Origin: Tamlana carrageenivorans
GTDB lineage: Bacteria; Bacteroidota; Bacteroidia; Flavobacteriales; Flavobacteriaceae
Assembly (NCBI RefSeq): GCF_002893765.1
Contig: NZ_CP025938.1
Location: forward strand, 1,612,001-1,676,000
Length of the DNA stretch: 64,000 bases
Direction of reading: 5' to 3'
Shown: piece by piece, positions 53,479 to 62,221 of the stretch
How the letters are laid out: every line of letters starts with the position of its first letter
How positions within the stretch are numbered: the stretch's first letter is position 1
Made by a program: the position numbers and the translations under genes
Notes under the pieces: generated by a model
Told to the model about the DNA's origin: nothing
Database searches by the model: none
Seen by the model: the letters and a program-made list of their open reading frames with translations, nothing else

Positions 53479-54696
53479 TTATAATTTTTTTATGATTAAT
53501 GCTGAATTTGTCCCCCCAAATCCAAAAGAATTGGACAAAAATACATCAATTTTTTTATCTATTGTTTTGCTTACTAAATTTAATTTGCTCGCATCTTCAT
53601 CGGGATTTTCCAAATTAATATTAGGGGCAATAAAAGAATTTTGCATCATAAGCATCGAGTAAATTACTTCACTGGCTCCTGCCATCCAACATTCATGTCC
53701 GGTCATCGATTTTGTAGAACTTACAAGGGGGCCATGTTCTCCAAAAACTTCAAATAAGGCTTTGGCTTCATTGCTATCGCCAATAAGGGTAGATGTGGCG
53801 TGGGCATTAACATAGTCAATTTGGTTTGTAGCGATATTAGCCTGTTTAATGGCTTTTTTCATGGCGCGTGATGGGCCTTCTACATTTGGACTTGAAATGT
53901 GGTCGCCGTTTGATGAAAAACCATAACCAACAATTTCTGCCAAAATAGGCGCTCCACGTTTTACTGCCGATTCGTAACTCTCTACAATTAAAGTGGCACC
54001 ACCACCACTTGGCACTAAGCCATCACGGTTTTTGTCGAAAGGTCTCGAGGCTTTTGCTGGCGTGTCTGTTTGTACAGAAAAAACACCTAAACCATCAAAA
54101 CTTCCCATGGCGAGTTCGTTTATTTCTTGAGCCCCACCACAAATAATACAGTCCTGAAGTCCGCTTTTTATAAGCTGATAGGCCATACCAATGGCATGCG
54201 AACCACTGGCGCAAGCAGCACTTACCGTAAAATTAATGCCTGTTAATTTAAAGATGGTTGCCAAATTCATGGTAACAGAGGAGTTCATGCCTTTAAAAAT
54301 GGCTCCAGAACCAACCAAAGTTGTGTCTTTTTTTTCTCTAATAATATCTGTAGATTCTACAACAGATTTTGCCGTGCTATCATTACCGTATAGAATACCA
54401 ACTTCATGGGTGTTTAAATAGTCTTGCGTAATTTTTGCATTTTCTAGAGCTTCTGTGGTTGCCACATAGGCATAGGCACCCTCTTCACCTAAACTGATGC
54501 GTTGTCTTCGGCTAAGTTGTTTTTTTAAATTCGGAACATCTACCATGCCAGTTAAGCAAGATCGAAATCCGAATGGTTTTCTTTTTTCATCAAAAATAAT
54601 TCCCGAAGTTCCGTTATACAAGGACTGTTTAACTTCTTGTAAGTTTTTGCCAATGCATGAATAAATGCCCATGCCTGTAATTACAACTCTTCTCAT
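53479..54696 (-). CDS. Beta-ketoacyl-ACP synthase (KAS I/II type)
   Basis: The 405-residue condensing enzyme has a full C-H-H triad: C162 in SAACASGSHAIG, H299 in VNAHATSTLIGD and H334 in KSMTGHECWMAG. It should extend an acyl chain on the ACP by decarboxylative condensation. No second KS of the chain-length-factor type is present in the window. It lies 11 bases after the ketoreductase and seven before the ACP. Confidence 0.93.
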   Translation of the reverse strand: MRRVVITGMGIYSCIGKNLQEVKQSLYNGTSGIIFDEKRKPFGFRSCLTGMVDVPNLKKQLSRRQRISLGEEGAYAYVATTEALENAKITQDYLNTHEVGILYGNDSTAKSVVESTDIIREKKDTTLVGSGAIFKGMNSSVTMNLATIFKLTGINFTVSAACASGSHAIGMAYQLIKSGLQDCIICGGAQEINELAMGSFDGLGVFSVQTDTPAKASRPFDKNRDGLVPSGGGATLIVESYESAVKRGAPILAEIVGYGFSSNGDHISSPNVEGPSRAMKKAIKQANIATNQIDYVNAHATSTLIGDSNEAKALFEVFGEHGPLVSSTKSMTGHECWMAGASEVIYSMLMMQNSFIAPNINLENPDEDASKLNLVSKTIDKKIDVFLSNSFGFGGTNSALIIKKL

Positions 54697-54707
54697 TTTT
54701 GGCTTAT

Positions 54708-55442
54708 TTAGGAGTAAATACCCCCATTAATATTGATAACCTCTCCTGTGATATAAGAAGCTTTCTTGGAAGCTAGAAATGATACCAGATGGGCAACTTC
54801 CTCGGGGTTACCAAAACGGTTTGCTGGTACTAATTTTTTTAGTTCTTTTTCATTCAAGTCTCCCGTCATATCGGTTTTAATAAAGCCAGGAGCTACTGCA
54901 TTTACTGTAATATTTCTTTTGGCAATTTCTTGAGCTAGGGCTTTTGTTGCCGAAATTACAGCCCCCTTTGCAGCCGAATAGTTGGTTTGACCAGGTGTTC
55001 CTTTTAGTCCAGAAACAGAAACTAAATTAATAATACGGCCATATTTGTTAATTAGTAACTTTTGAATGAGATGGTTGGTCACATTAAAAAATCCGTTGAG
55101 ACTGGTGTTTATAACAGCGTTCCAGTCTTCAGGTTTCATCCACATAAATAAGCCGTCTTTTGTTATTCCAGCGTTATTCACAATCACTTCAATAATATCA
55201 TCTTTGTGTGCTTCCTGCCAGGTGTCTAGAGCTTGTGCGACCTCTTCTAGGTTTGAAACGTTAAAAGGAAGTAATTCTCCCTGTCCGCCAGCTTCTTCAA
55301 CGGCTTTTAAAGTATCTAAAGCAGCTTCTTTATTGCTGTTGTAGTTTATAATGATGTGGTAATCAGAGTCTTTAGCCAATTGTGTGCAAATGGCTTTGCC
55401 AATACCTCGCGATCCTCCGGTTACTAATGCATATTTTGTCAT
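54708..55442 (-). CDS. 3-oxoacyl-ACP reductase (FabG-like SDR)
   Basis: The 244-residue reductase has the NAD(P)-binding TGGSRGIG (residues 8-15), N90 in NNAG, and the catalytic Y155 and K159 in NYSAAKGA. It should reduce the beta-keto group made by the adjacent KS. It is the second gene of the first unit, 17 bases after the ammonia-lyase. Confidence 0.92.
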   Translation of the reverse strand: MTKYALVTGGSRGIGKAICTQLAKDSDYHIIINYNSNKEAALDTLKAVEEAGGQGELLPFNVSNLEEVAQALDTWQEAHKDDIIEVIVNNAGITKDGLFMWMKPEDWNAVINTSLNGFFNVTNHLIQKLLINKYGRIINLVSVSGLKGTPGQTNYSAAKGAVISATKALAQEIAKRNITVNAVAPGFIKTDMTGDLNEKELKKLVPANRFGNPEEVAHLVSFLASKKASYITGEVININGGIYS

Positions 55443-55459
55443 AACTATTTGGCGCTTAA

Positions 55460-56995
55460 TTATACTATATTGTTTTCATGATTCATAAGAAAGGCTTTAA
55501 CGTCATTCACATAGGGATACATAATGACATCTTCCTTAAACACAGGGACTAATTTTCTAATAGCATCGTAAGCTTTTTTAGTTTTTGATGAAATTTTATC
55601 CTGAAAACCTAAATATTCTATAGCCTGTACAATAGTTATTAATTCTATGGCCATGACTTCATAAGCATTTTCTACAACCTTTTTGGTAATCAGTGCCGCA
55701 TTGGTGCCCATGCTTACAACATCTTGATTGTCATTGTTGTTAGGGATGCTATGCACATACATTGGGTTGGAAAGCATTTGGTTTTCTGCTGTTGTTGAGG
55801 TTGCTGTAAATTGAACACCCTGCATTCCAAAATTAAGTCCTAAAGTCCCTAAATTAACAAATGCGGGAAGGGTATTGTTAAGGTTGGGGTTTAATAAATA
55901 GTTAAGTTGACGCTCGGCTAGCATGCTCATTTTGGTTACCACTAATTTTAGTTTGTCCATTTCTAAAGAAACATAGTCGCCGTGAAAATTACCTCCATGA
56001 TACACGTGTTGTTTTTCAACGCTTACAATAGGGTTGTCGTTGGCTGAGTTGACCTCTTCCATTAATATACGCTCCACGTCATTTAGGGTGTCTAGAACAG
56101 GACCTAAAATTTGAGGAACGCAACGAATGGAGTAATATTCTTGTACTTTTTCTTCAAAAACCCTAACATCTGGATTTTTGTTGTACAGGAATTCCTCGCG
56201 TTTTCTAGTAAGTTGACTATCTTCTAAATGCTCCCGCATGCGCTTGGCAATGTCACGTTGGCCTTTATGTTTTTTACTTTGATTGAGTTCTAAAGATAAA
56301 TGATCGTCGTAGGCCTGCATGATTTCATTAATGGCTGAAGCACATAAAATCCCCCAGTTTAGTAAACGTCGGGTATTAATGGTGTTTACAATGCCAATAC
56401 CTGTCATGACCGAAGTCCCATTCATTAAAGCTAAGCCTTCACGCAATACCACAGAAATAGGCTTTAAGTTTTCAATTTCGAAAACCTCTTTTGTCGAACG
56501 GAATTCGCCTTTATAAATAACTTCGCCTTCACCAATTAAAACAAGCGCTAAATGGGCTAACTGAACTAAATCGCCACTGGCACCTACGCCACCATGTTCG
56601 TAAATTAATGGTGTTATGTTTCTGTTTATAAGCTCTGTCATTAACTCAATAACCGATTTATGAACCCCAGAATGCCCTAAAGACAGGGTGTTTAATCGGG
56701 CTAGCATGGCTGCTTTTACATATTGCGGAGCGATAACTTTTCCAGTTCCAGAGGCGTGACTTCTAATTAAATTGTATTGGAGTTTAATGCGGTCTTCATC
56801 GTTTATTTTATACTGAGCCATAGGACCAAAGCCCGTATTAACGCCATAGATGGTTTTATTTTGAGAAAAATCTTTTAAAAAATTAAAACTATTTTCTATG
56901 GTTTGATATACGCTAGGATCAATTTCTAAAGGGTTGTTTTCAAAAATAATTTTATAAAATTCTTCAATCCTAAGAGTTCCTTCCAGTTTTACCAT
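55460..56995 (-). CDS. Aromatic amino acid ammonia-lyase (likely tyrosine)
   Basis: The 511-residue enzyme belongs to the HAL/PAL/TAL family. The MIO prosthetic group would form from A139-S140-G141 in HGGVGASGDLVQLA. The catalytic tyrosine is Y50 in IYGVNTGFGPMAQY, and the selectivity region reads NLIRSHASGTG. The sequence closely resembles the Flavobacterium tyrosine ammonia-lyase that feeds flexirubin, so p-coumarate is the likely product. Histidine as substrate cannot be ruled out by motif, but no hut genes are near. Confidence 0.9.
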   Translation of the reverse strand: MVKLEGTLRIEEFYKIIFENNPLEIDPSVYQTIENSFNFLKDFSQNKTIYGVNTGFGPMAQYKINDEDRIKLQYNLIRSHASGTGKVIAPQYVKAAMLARLNTLSLGHSGVHKSVIELMTELINRNITPLIYEHGGVGASGDLVQLAHLALVLIGEGEVIYKGEFRSTKEVFEIENLKPISVVLREGLALMNGTSVMTGIGIVNTINTRRLLNWGILCASAINEIMQAYDDHLSLELNQSKKHKGQRDIAKRMREHLEDSQLTRKREEFLYNKNPDVRVFEEKVQEYYSIRCVPQILGPVLDTLNDVERILMEEVNSANDNPIVSVEKQHVYHGGNFHGDYVSLEMDKLKLVVTKMSMLAERQLNYLLNPNLNNTLPAFVNLGTLGLNFGMQGVQFTATSTTAENQMLSNPMYVHSIPNNNDNQDVVSMGTNAALITKKVVENAYEVMAIELITIVQAIEYLGFQDKISSKTKKAYDAIRKLVPVFKEDVIMYPYVNDVKAFLMNHENNIV

Positions 56996-57003
56996 CTATA
57001 TCG

Positions 57004-57068
57004 TTTTGGTGTGTAAATAAGAGTTTTAATAACGGCTTGTAAAGTAGTTATTTTGGTGTGCAAATTTA
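57004..57068 (-). promoter_or_regulatory. Leader of the ammonia-lyase operon with promoter box and direct repeats
   Basis: On the minus strand a TAAATTTG box (57061-57068) lies 66 bases before the ammonia-lyase start. The ten-base word TTTTGGTGTG (plus strand) occurs at 57051-57060, touching the box, and again at 57004-57013, eight bases before the start codon. The repeats could bind a regulator or mark a leader RNA. Confidence 0.4.
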
Positions 57069-57115
57069 GAATAATAAATGATTTTTTTATAAGAAGATGT
57101 TTGTAGATTGTAATG

Positions 57116-57157
57116 TTGTAGGCGGTTATTTTGGTTTTTTTACAAAAATGCCTACAA
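57116..57157. repeat. Inverted repeat between the arsenic operon and the ammonia-lyase
   Basis: TTGTAGGC at 57116-57123 and GCCTACAA at 57150-57157 are exact complements 26 bases apart. It lies in the 324-base gap, but has no T run to make it a convincing terminator of the arsenic operon. Confidence 0.4.
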
Positions 57158-57319
57158 TTTCACTTCAGAATAATAGAAAATTGGCGTTTCAAGTAGACTT
57201 CATTTCAGCCGTTTAAATTCTAAAATTTTCAAAGGAAATTATAGGCAATGTTTGTTGTTTTTACATCTGTTTTTTATGGTAAAATAATGTTTGCATTAGG
57301 CTTTCCGTAAGGTTTTCCC

Positions 57320-58351
57320 CTAATATTTCTTACGTAACCAAAATGATACACGCACGAGTAATATAAGGGCAGGTACTTCAACCAAGGGCCCAATAACACC
57401 GGTAAAAGCTTGACCAGAGTTTAATCCGAAAACAGCTATAGCTACGGCTATGGCAAGTTCAAAATTATTCCCGGCAGCCGTAAAAGCCACTGCAGCTGTT
57501 TTGTCATATTCGGCGCCCATGGCTTTTGTAACGAAAAATCCAATAATAAACATGAGGGCAAAATAAATAAGTAATGGTACGGCGATGATAAGGACATCCA
57601 TTGGAATTTCAACAATCAATTCGCCTTTAAGCGAGAACATCACTATGATTGTAAAGAGTAAAGCAATCAGTGTTAAAGGTGAAATGGCAGGAATGAATTT
57701 GGTATTATACGAATGCTCACCCTTTAATTTCACAAGGATAAGTCTGCTTAATATCCCTAATAAAAACGGAATACCAAGGTAAATCGCGACGCTTTCGGCT
57801 ATAGTAGCTATGGAAATATCCACTATAGCACCTTCAAAACCAAAATAAGGCGGTAATATGGTTATAAATATCCAGGTGTAAAAGCTGTAAGCGAAAACCT
57901 GAAATATACTGTTTAAGGCTACCAGGCCGGCACCATATTCTGCATTACCATCGGCGAGGTCATTCCAAACCAAAACCATTGCAATGCAGCGTGCTAAACC
58001 TATTAAAATTAAGCCTACCATGTATTCTGGATAATCCCTTAAAAAGGTAATGGCTAGAATAAACATCAGTATGGGACCCACGATCCAGTTTAAAAGGAGT
58101 GAGATGGATAAGATTTTAGTGTTTTTAAAAACCTTGGGCAGTAAGGCATAATTCACTTTGGCTAATGGGGGATACATCATTAATATCAGTCCGATAGCTA
58201 TTGGAATATTAGTGGTTCCAACGCTAAATGAATCGATAATTTGAGGAAACGACGGTACAAAAAATCCGATACCTACGCCAATAGCCATGGCTATAAAAAT
58301 CCAAAGGGTAAGGTAGGAGTCTAAAAAGCTTAATTTTTTATTTGCGGCCAT
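57320..58351 (-). CDS. acr3: Arsenite efflux transporter ACR3
   Basis: The 343-residue protein has ten hydrophobic segments and the ACR3 signature GLARCIAMVLVWNDLADGNAEYG with the conserved cysteine, plus AAGNNFELAIAVAIAVFG in the second half. It exports arsenite from the cytoplasm using the proton gradient. It is the last gene of an arsR-led operon, two bases after the arsC-like gene ends. Confidence 0.94.
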   Translation of the reverse strand: MAANKKLSFLDSYLTLWIFIAMAIGVGIGFFVPSFPQIIDSFSVGTTNIPIAIGLILMMYPPLAKVNYALLPKVFKNTKILSISLLLNWIVGPILMFILAITFLRDYPEYMVGLILIGLARCIAMVLVWNDLADGNAEYGAGLVALNSIFQVFAYSFYTWIFITILPPYFGFEGAIVDISIATIAESVAIYLGIPFLLGILSRLILVKLKGEHSYNTKFIPAISPLTLIALLFTIIVMFSLKGELIVEIPMDVLIIAVPLLIYFALMFIIGFFVTKAMGAEYDKTAAVAFTAAGNNFELAIAVAIAVFGLNSGQAFTGVIGPLVEVPALILLVRVSFWLRKKY

Positions 58352-58352
58352 T

Positions 58353-58970
58353 TTATGCGTTTATTTGTGAGTAGACATAGTATAATTCGGTAGCTATTTG
58401 TATGCTTCTTTCATTATATTTTTCGGCTTGTTGCGGTGTGCCATCAAAGGCTTTGGGGTCTTGGAAGGTAATTGGAATTCGTTTTTCAGCTCCAGCTATA
58501 AATGGGCAACCACCGTCGGCTTGGGAGCAGGTCATAATGGCTGCAAACGCTGAAGTTGGGTTAAACGGGGCATCTAATTTTTTGGAAAATCCAATAATGG
58601 GATGGGCGTTTTTGGTGTATTTTATACTGTATACGGGATTGTTATTTTCCGATAGGGTTTCTATCTCAAATCCGGTGTTTTTTAAAGTGTCGGCCACCAC
58701 GGGAAAAAGGGCTGTAGCTTCGGTTCCTCCAGAATAGCAAAACACTTTTTCAATATTAAAATGATAAGCTAAGGTTTGTGCCCATACTTGCGACAAATGA
58801 CTGCGTCGGGAATTATGGGTGCAAATAAAGTTGATGCGTATGTCTTGTTTAGCATCTACTTTGGCTTGAATAAAATCGATTAAGGGTTGTAGGGTTTCTT
58901 TACGTTCCTTAGAAATACTATCAATATTTAAGGTTGAAATGGTGGTTTCAATATTTTTAAAAAGGCTCAT
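58353..58970 (-). CDS. Arsenate reductase-like low-molecular-weight phosphatase
   Basis: The 205-residue protein has the LMW-PTP loop C-x5-R-S as C50 to S57 in FICTHNSRRSHLS, and further cysteines in MTCSQADGGCPF. It probably reduces arsenate to arsenite for the ACR3 pump. It is longer than thioredoxin-coupled ArsC. The operon context makes a phosphotyrosine role unlikely. Confidence 0.9.
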   Translation of the reverse strand: MSLFKNIETTISTLNIDSISKERKETLQPLIDFIQAKVDAKQDIRINFICTHNSRRSHLSQVWAQTLAYHFNIEKVFCYSGGTEATALFPVVADTLKNTGFEIETLSENNNPVYSIKYTKNAHPIIGFSKKLDAPFNPTSAFAAIMTCSQADGGCPFIAGAEKRIPITFQDPKAFDGTPQQAEKYNERSIQIATELYYVYSQINA

Positions 58971-59009
58971 TTTTTTGTTCTATTTGTGCTTTAAAATTTT
59001 TAAGAGGTA

Positions 59010-59483
59010 TTAGCAACAGCCACTATTAGGTGTGCAGCTTGAAGCCGAAGGGGTTTGAATTTCTGAAAGTTTCATTTTTGGCTTTTCTTGAGGTATACCA
59101 CAGTTGTCTTTAGCAAGGCAATCGGTTTGTTTTGTAACTAGAAGAAAGTGCTTGCCGTTAAATTCCAAGCCGTATTTTCCAATAGTGTTGCCTTGGTATT
59201 CGACTTCGATTTCCAAATCATCAAGCTCTAAGACTTTTTCTGATAGTTCTATGATATGTAGTAATTTCTCAGGATGTAATCTGTGGTCGTAATCGTTGGT
59301 ACTCCACAATTGAAAATTGGCTACTTCTTCTTGGCGTACCGTGCCGCCGCAGTCAATAAAGTGTTTGGTTATTTTTCCAACTTCGGTAACGTGAAAATGA
59401 CTAGGTACCAATTCACCATTTGGTAACTCAAAAGCTATTTTATCTAGGGTGTTTAGTTTATTTTTTACTTCCGATAGTGTCAT
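59010..59483 (-). CDS. DUF6428-like protein of the arsenic operon
   Basis: The 157-residue soluble protein has no named catalytic motif. Its C-terminus is cysteine-rich (KQTDCLAKDNCGIPQ and a final NSGCC). It lies between arsR and the arsC-like gene, as DUF6428 proteins do in other Bacteroidota. The cysteine tail could bind arsenite or pass thiols to the reductase, which is inference only. Confidence 0.82.
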   Translation of the reverse strand: MTLSEVKNKLNTLDKIAFELPNGELVPSHFHVTEVGKITKHFIDCGGTVRQEEVANFQLWSTNDYDHRLHPEKLLHIIELSEKVLELDDLEIEVEYQGNTIGKYGLEFNGKHFLLVTKQTDCLAKDNCGIPQEKPKMKLSEIQTPSASSCTPNSGCC

Positions 59484-59531
59484 AATAATTCTTTTTTTAT
59501 TGGAATAATACGATTAATGAGTATAAATTTT

Positions 59532-59864
59532 TTAACAACAATCTTGTTTTGTAGGGAGGTCTTGATCTAGAAATTCGGACATCACAGTTTTCATTTGTGC
59601 CCATTTTTCATGGTTTATACAATAGCAAACACTTGTACCTTCAACCGTTCCTTTTATTAATCCCAGTTGTTTTAACTCTTTTAAATGTTGCGAGATTGTA
59701 GGTTGTGCTAAGCCTATTTCGTTAACCAAATCGCCGCAAACACAGCTGTCTATTTTAAACAAGTGTTGTAAAATAGTTACTCGAGCAGGGTGACTAAAGG
59801 CTTTTGAAATTAAGGAAATTTCATTTTGTAAGTCGGTAAACATTTCTGTTTTGGCTAATCCCAT
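59532..59864 (-). CDS. arsR: ArsR-family repressor
   Basis: The 110-residue winged-helix regulator has the metalloid-binding pair C41 and C43 in KIDSCVCGDLVNEI, the ArsR ELCVCDL-type motif. The recognition helix is AQPTISQHLKELKQLGLI, and a KQDCC tail ends the protein. It should release DNA on binding arsenite and derepress this operon. The ORF is open to 60044, but the ATG at 59864 is the normal start and the rest covers the promoter. Confidence 0.94.
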   Translation of the reverse strand: MGLAKTEMFTDLQNEISLISKAFSHPARVTILQHLFKIDSCVCGDLVNEIGLAQPTISQHLKELKQLGLIKGTVEGTSVCYCINHEKWAQMKTVMSEFLDQDLPTKQDCC

Positions 59865-59878
59865 AGTTATATATTTGT

Positions 59879-59890
59879 ATATTGCAATAT
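59879..59890. promoter_or_regulatory. Probable ArsR operator
   Basis: ATATTGCAATAT is a perfect 12-base palindrome 15 bases before the arsR start, in the expected promoter region. It is the natural candidate for autoregulation of the operon. Confidence 0.5.
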
Positions 59891-60017
59891 TACGATAAAT
59901 AAATGAAAACCGAATTATTTTTTGTTTATTTTTTAGGCGAGCTTGATTTATGATGTTGATATTATGGGTTAATTGGATAGCGGCCCATGGAATGCTTCGC
60001 CATTCATTCGAAAAACA

Positions 60018-60057
60018 AAAAAAGCTGCTATTGATTATATTCAATAACAGCTTTTTG
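60018..60057. terminator. Bidirectional-looking terminator upstream of arsR
   Basis: AAAAAGCTG and CAGCTTTTT with inner TATTGA/TCAATA pairing form a long stem. On the minus strand it follows the gene at 60082 and would end the small envelope operon. Confidence 0.8.
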
Positions 60058-60081
60058 TATCATGCTATAATGATTTTTTTT

Positions 60082-60294
60082 CTACTTTTTAGATCCAAAA
60101 ATCTTGTTAATAATAAGATTTGTAGAATATCTAGTTGCTAACCATCTGAGTTTTTCAGGAATCCAATTAACAGGATTCAAGCTTTCAGTATATTCGTACT
60201 TCAGCATTTTTAATTCTTCTAAGGCGATTTTACGTTCTAAATCTAAAATTTTTAAATCGCGTTCAATGCTTTTTGTGTTTTTATATGACTTCAT
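60082..60294 (-). CDS. Small hypothetical protein
   Basis: The 70-residue protein has a charged helical N-terminal half (LDLERKIALEELKMLKYEYT) and a basic C-terminal half with WIPEKLRWLATRYS. No family is recognised. It starts one base after the upstream holin-like gene ends, in a three-gene operon with the YtxH-like gene, so it probably works with those envelope proteins. Confidence 0.75.
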   Translation of the reverse strand: MKSYKNTKSIERDLKILDLERKIALEELKMLKYEYTESLNPVNWIPEKLRWLATRYSTNLIINKIFGSKK

Positions 60295-60295
60295 A

Positions 60296-60643
60296 CTAAT
60301 TAAAAAACTTTTCAGAAAGTTTGCTGACTATAAAATTGCTCATATGTTTTCTTAACATAAATGCAATTATAGACAATATAACAAAACCCCCACCTACAAT
60401 TAAAAAACCTTGCGTGTAGTTTCCTAAAGATTTACCAATAAGAAAAGCCAAAGCAATGGCTAAAAACGTTAAGCCAATAACTAACAAACTACCAATAAAT
60501 ATGGTTTTAAAAACGATACCAAAGGAGGTTGTTAATTGTTGAAATATTTTGAGTTTATAGTACTCGTAAGAGGTATGAAAAAACTTCTCACTAACTTGTT
60601 TTGCTTTTTTATTAGTGTTGGTTAAGGAGTCGTTTAAACTCAT
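60296..60643 (-). CDS. Holin-superfamily-like membrane protein
   Basis: The 115-residue protein has two adjacent membrane helices (about residues 42-65 and 75-97) and a soluble N-terminal helix (NTNKKAKQVSEKFFHTSYEY). This fits the Phage_holin_3_6-like envelope proteins that accompany YtxH proteins in non-phage loci. There are no phage genes near. It is the middle gene of a three-gene operon. Confidence 0.78.
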   Translation of the reverse strand: MSLNDSLTNTNKKAKQVSEKFFHTSYEYYKLKIFQQLTTSFGIVFKTIFIGSLLVIGLTFLAIALAFLIGKSLGNYTQGFLIVGGGFVILSIIAFMLRKHMSNFIVSKLSEKFFN

Positions 60644-60649
60644 ATGTAT

Positions 60650-60979
60650 TTATGATTTTTGTAAATTTTTGTTTTTCTCTTTAAGATCTTTTAATTTTTT
60701 CTCAAGTGTTGATATGATATCTTCTGCTTTATAGCTAACATCAGATACAATGGCCTCAACATGCTCGTCTAAACTCTGTTTTTTTACAGATGCCGTACTC
60801 AAGGCTTGCTCTTTTAAATCGTGAGCTAAATTAGTTAATTTATGTTTAGCAGTATCAGCTTCGTCACTAATACGTTGTCTTGTATTTTCCCCTTTGTCTG
60901 GAGCAAATAAAATTCCTAAAACCGCACCAATTGCTGTTCCTGCTAGAAGTCCTAAAAATGTGTTACCATGATCATTCAT
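60650..60979 (-). CDS. YtxH-domain protein
   Basis: The 109-residue protein begins with a single membrane helix (FLGLLAGTAIGAVLGILFAP) followed at once by DKGENTRQRISDEADTAK, the YtxH signature. A long amphipathic helical tail follows. Related proteins are general-stress or envelope proteins without known activity. It is the first gene of the operon that runs to 60082. Confidence 0.9.
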   Translation of the reverse strand: MNDHGNTFLGLLAGTAIGAVLGILFAPDKGENTRQRISDEADTAKHKLTNLAHDLKEQALSTASVKKQSLDEHVEAIVSDVSYKAEDIISTLEKKLKDLKEKNKNLQKS

Positions 60980-61189
60980 AATATATGTTTTTAATAATTA
61001 ATGCAATACAAGTATACAATATACAAAATGATTTAATCACTTGAAAGAATTTAAAGACTAAAGTAAAGCACGCCTTACAACTTTAAATGTTACATTTTGA
61101 AGCTACTTGTTTACGTTATGTAAATGTATATCTGGATAATGCATTTATGGCCGACACCAGATGTCGTTTATTGCTTTTGTCTTTCCATC

Positions 61190-61197
61190 TATCTTTG
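61190..61197 (+). promoter_or_regulatory. -7 promoter box for the gene at 61221
   Basis: TATCTTTG matches TAnnTTTG, 23 bases before the GTG start at 61221. A TTG at 61171-61173 may be part of the -33 element. Confidence 0.5.
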
Positions 61198-61220
61198 TGT
61201 GAAAATAAAATATATAGCAC

Positions 61221-61643
61221 GTGAATAATTTATTAGGTAACAAGAAAAAAGAAATAGGATTTTATGAAAATCCGAATCTTAAAGCTTTCAGTAAAACATT
61301 AAATACCGAACAATTAGAGGCCATGGTTCATGTCTTTTTTTTAGTAGTCACGGCCGATGAGTTTGCTTTAAATTTGAGGATGTACAATTACATACATGAT
61401 CAGTTTAATGCTCTAGGATTTGATATCAAGAAGGCTTATGTTCATAAATATGCTTCAAAAGCCGATATAGAAGCCTATGGCGTTTTAGCAAATATGAGTC
61501 ATGAACAAAAAAAATGGTTTGAAATCGCTTTACATACAATGCTTTACGATATTCATGTTTCTCCTACTAACAAGCAAATTGAGCAGTATAATATTATTTG
61601 TGATAAGGCGTTGAATATTCATGTTAGCCAAGCTATTCATTAA
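61221..61643 (+). CDS. Hypothetical helical protein
   Basis: The 140-residue protein is predicted to be soluble and mostly helical, with ALNLRMYNYIHDQFNALGFD in the middle. No domain is recognised; a distant TerB-like fold is possible. The start is GTG, placed 23 bases after a promoter box. The gene at 61652 follows after eight bases, so the two form an operon. Confidence 0.75.
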   Translation: MNNLLGNKKKEIGFYENPNLKAFSKTLNTEQLEAMVHVFFLVVTADEFALNLRMYNYIHDQFNALGFDIKKAYVHKYASKADIEAYGVLANMSHEQKKWFEIALHTMLYDIHVSPTNKQIEQYNIICDKALNIHVSQAIH

Positions 61644-61651
61644 TACCTTTT

Positions 61652-62209
61652 ATGAAAATTAAAGCCTTATCAATATTTCAAGATTTACAAAATAATGGAC
61701 TTTATACTTTTAGTGCCATCCAGCAATGGCTGTTACAATTTGAAACTGAATTTACAGATTTAAAGTACAACTGGGATTGCTCGAATTCGGAATGCTGTTA
61801 TAAATATACGGGATCTTGCTCGTGTGCTACTAAAGCTGATGCTTTTCTTTTTTTAACCTTATACCACAAGCTTTTGGAGTTTTCGTTTTATCATAAAAAT
61901 GAGCCATATGCCCGAAATGAATTGCTGGATTATGAAAAGATTAAAAATGATAGTTATAAAAGTAAAAAATGGGTTGTAAGAAACGAAAAAATAGCAGGTA
62001 ATGATTGTTTTGAGTTTTTAATGAGTTATTACAGCTATGCCCATAATCCTGAACATTTACTTGTGGTTGATGAGCGTTTATTGGGCTACAATATTTTTGT
62101 TGATGCTAAAGATTTTAGACATCTCATCTTATTTTTGCAAACTTTTGATGATTTGTTTTGGATTCAAAAAATATATCCTGAAAGTGATATGTTATGTGCC
62201 TTCGAGTGA
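61652..62209 (+). CDS. Hypothetical protein with a cysteine cluster
   Basis: The 185-residue protein has six cysteines within about 20 residues (WDCSNSECCYKYTGSCSC, about residues 42-59), which could bind a metal. The rest is rich in aromatic residues. There is no signal peptide. It follows the gene at 61221 by eight bases and converges with the HTH gene at 62222. I do not recognise the family. Confidence 0.75.
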   Translation: MKIKALSIFQDLQNNGLYTFSAIQQWLLQFETEFTDLKYNWDCSNSECCYKYTGSCSCATKADAFLFLTLYHKLLEFSFYHKNEPYARNELLDYEKIKNDSYKSKKWVVRNEKIAGNDCFEFLMSYYSYAHNPEHLLVVDERLLGYNIFVDAKDFRHLILFLQTFDDLFWIQKIYPESDMLCAFE

Positions 62210-62221
62210 GGAGCCCCAGCT

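Noticed and set aside
60296..60643. Holin-like gene as a sign of a prophage
   Set aside because: The neighbours are a YtxH protein and an arsenic operon; no phage structural or lysis genes occur.
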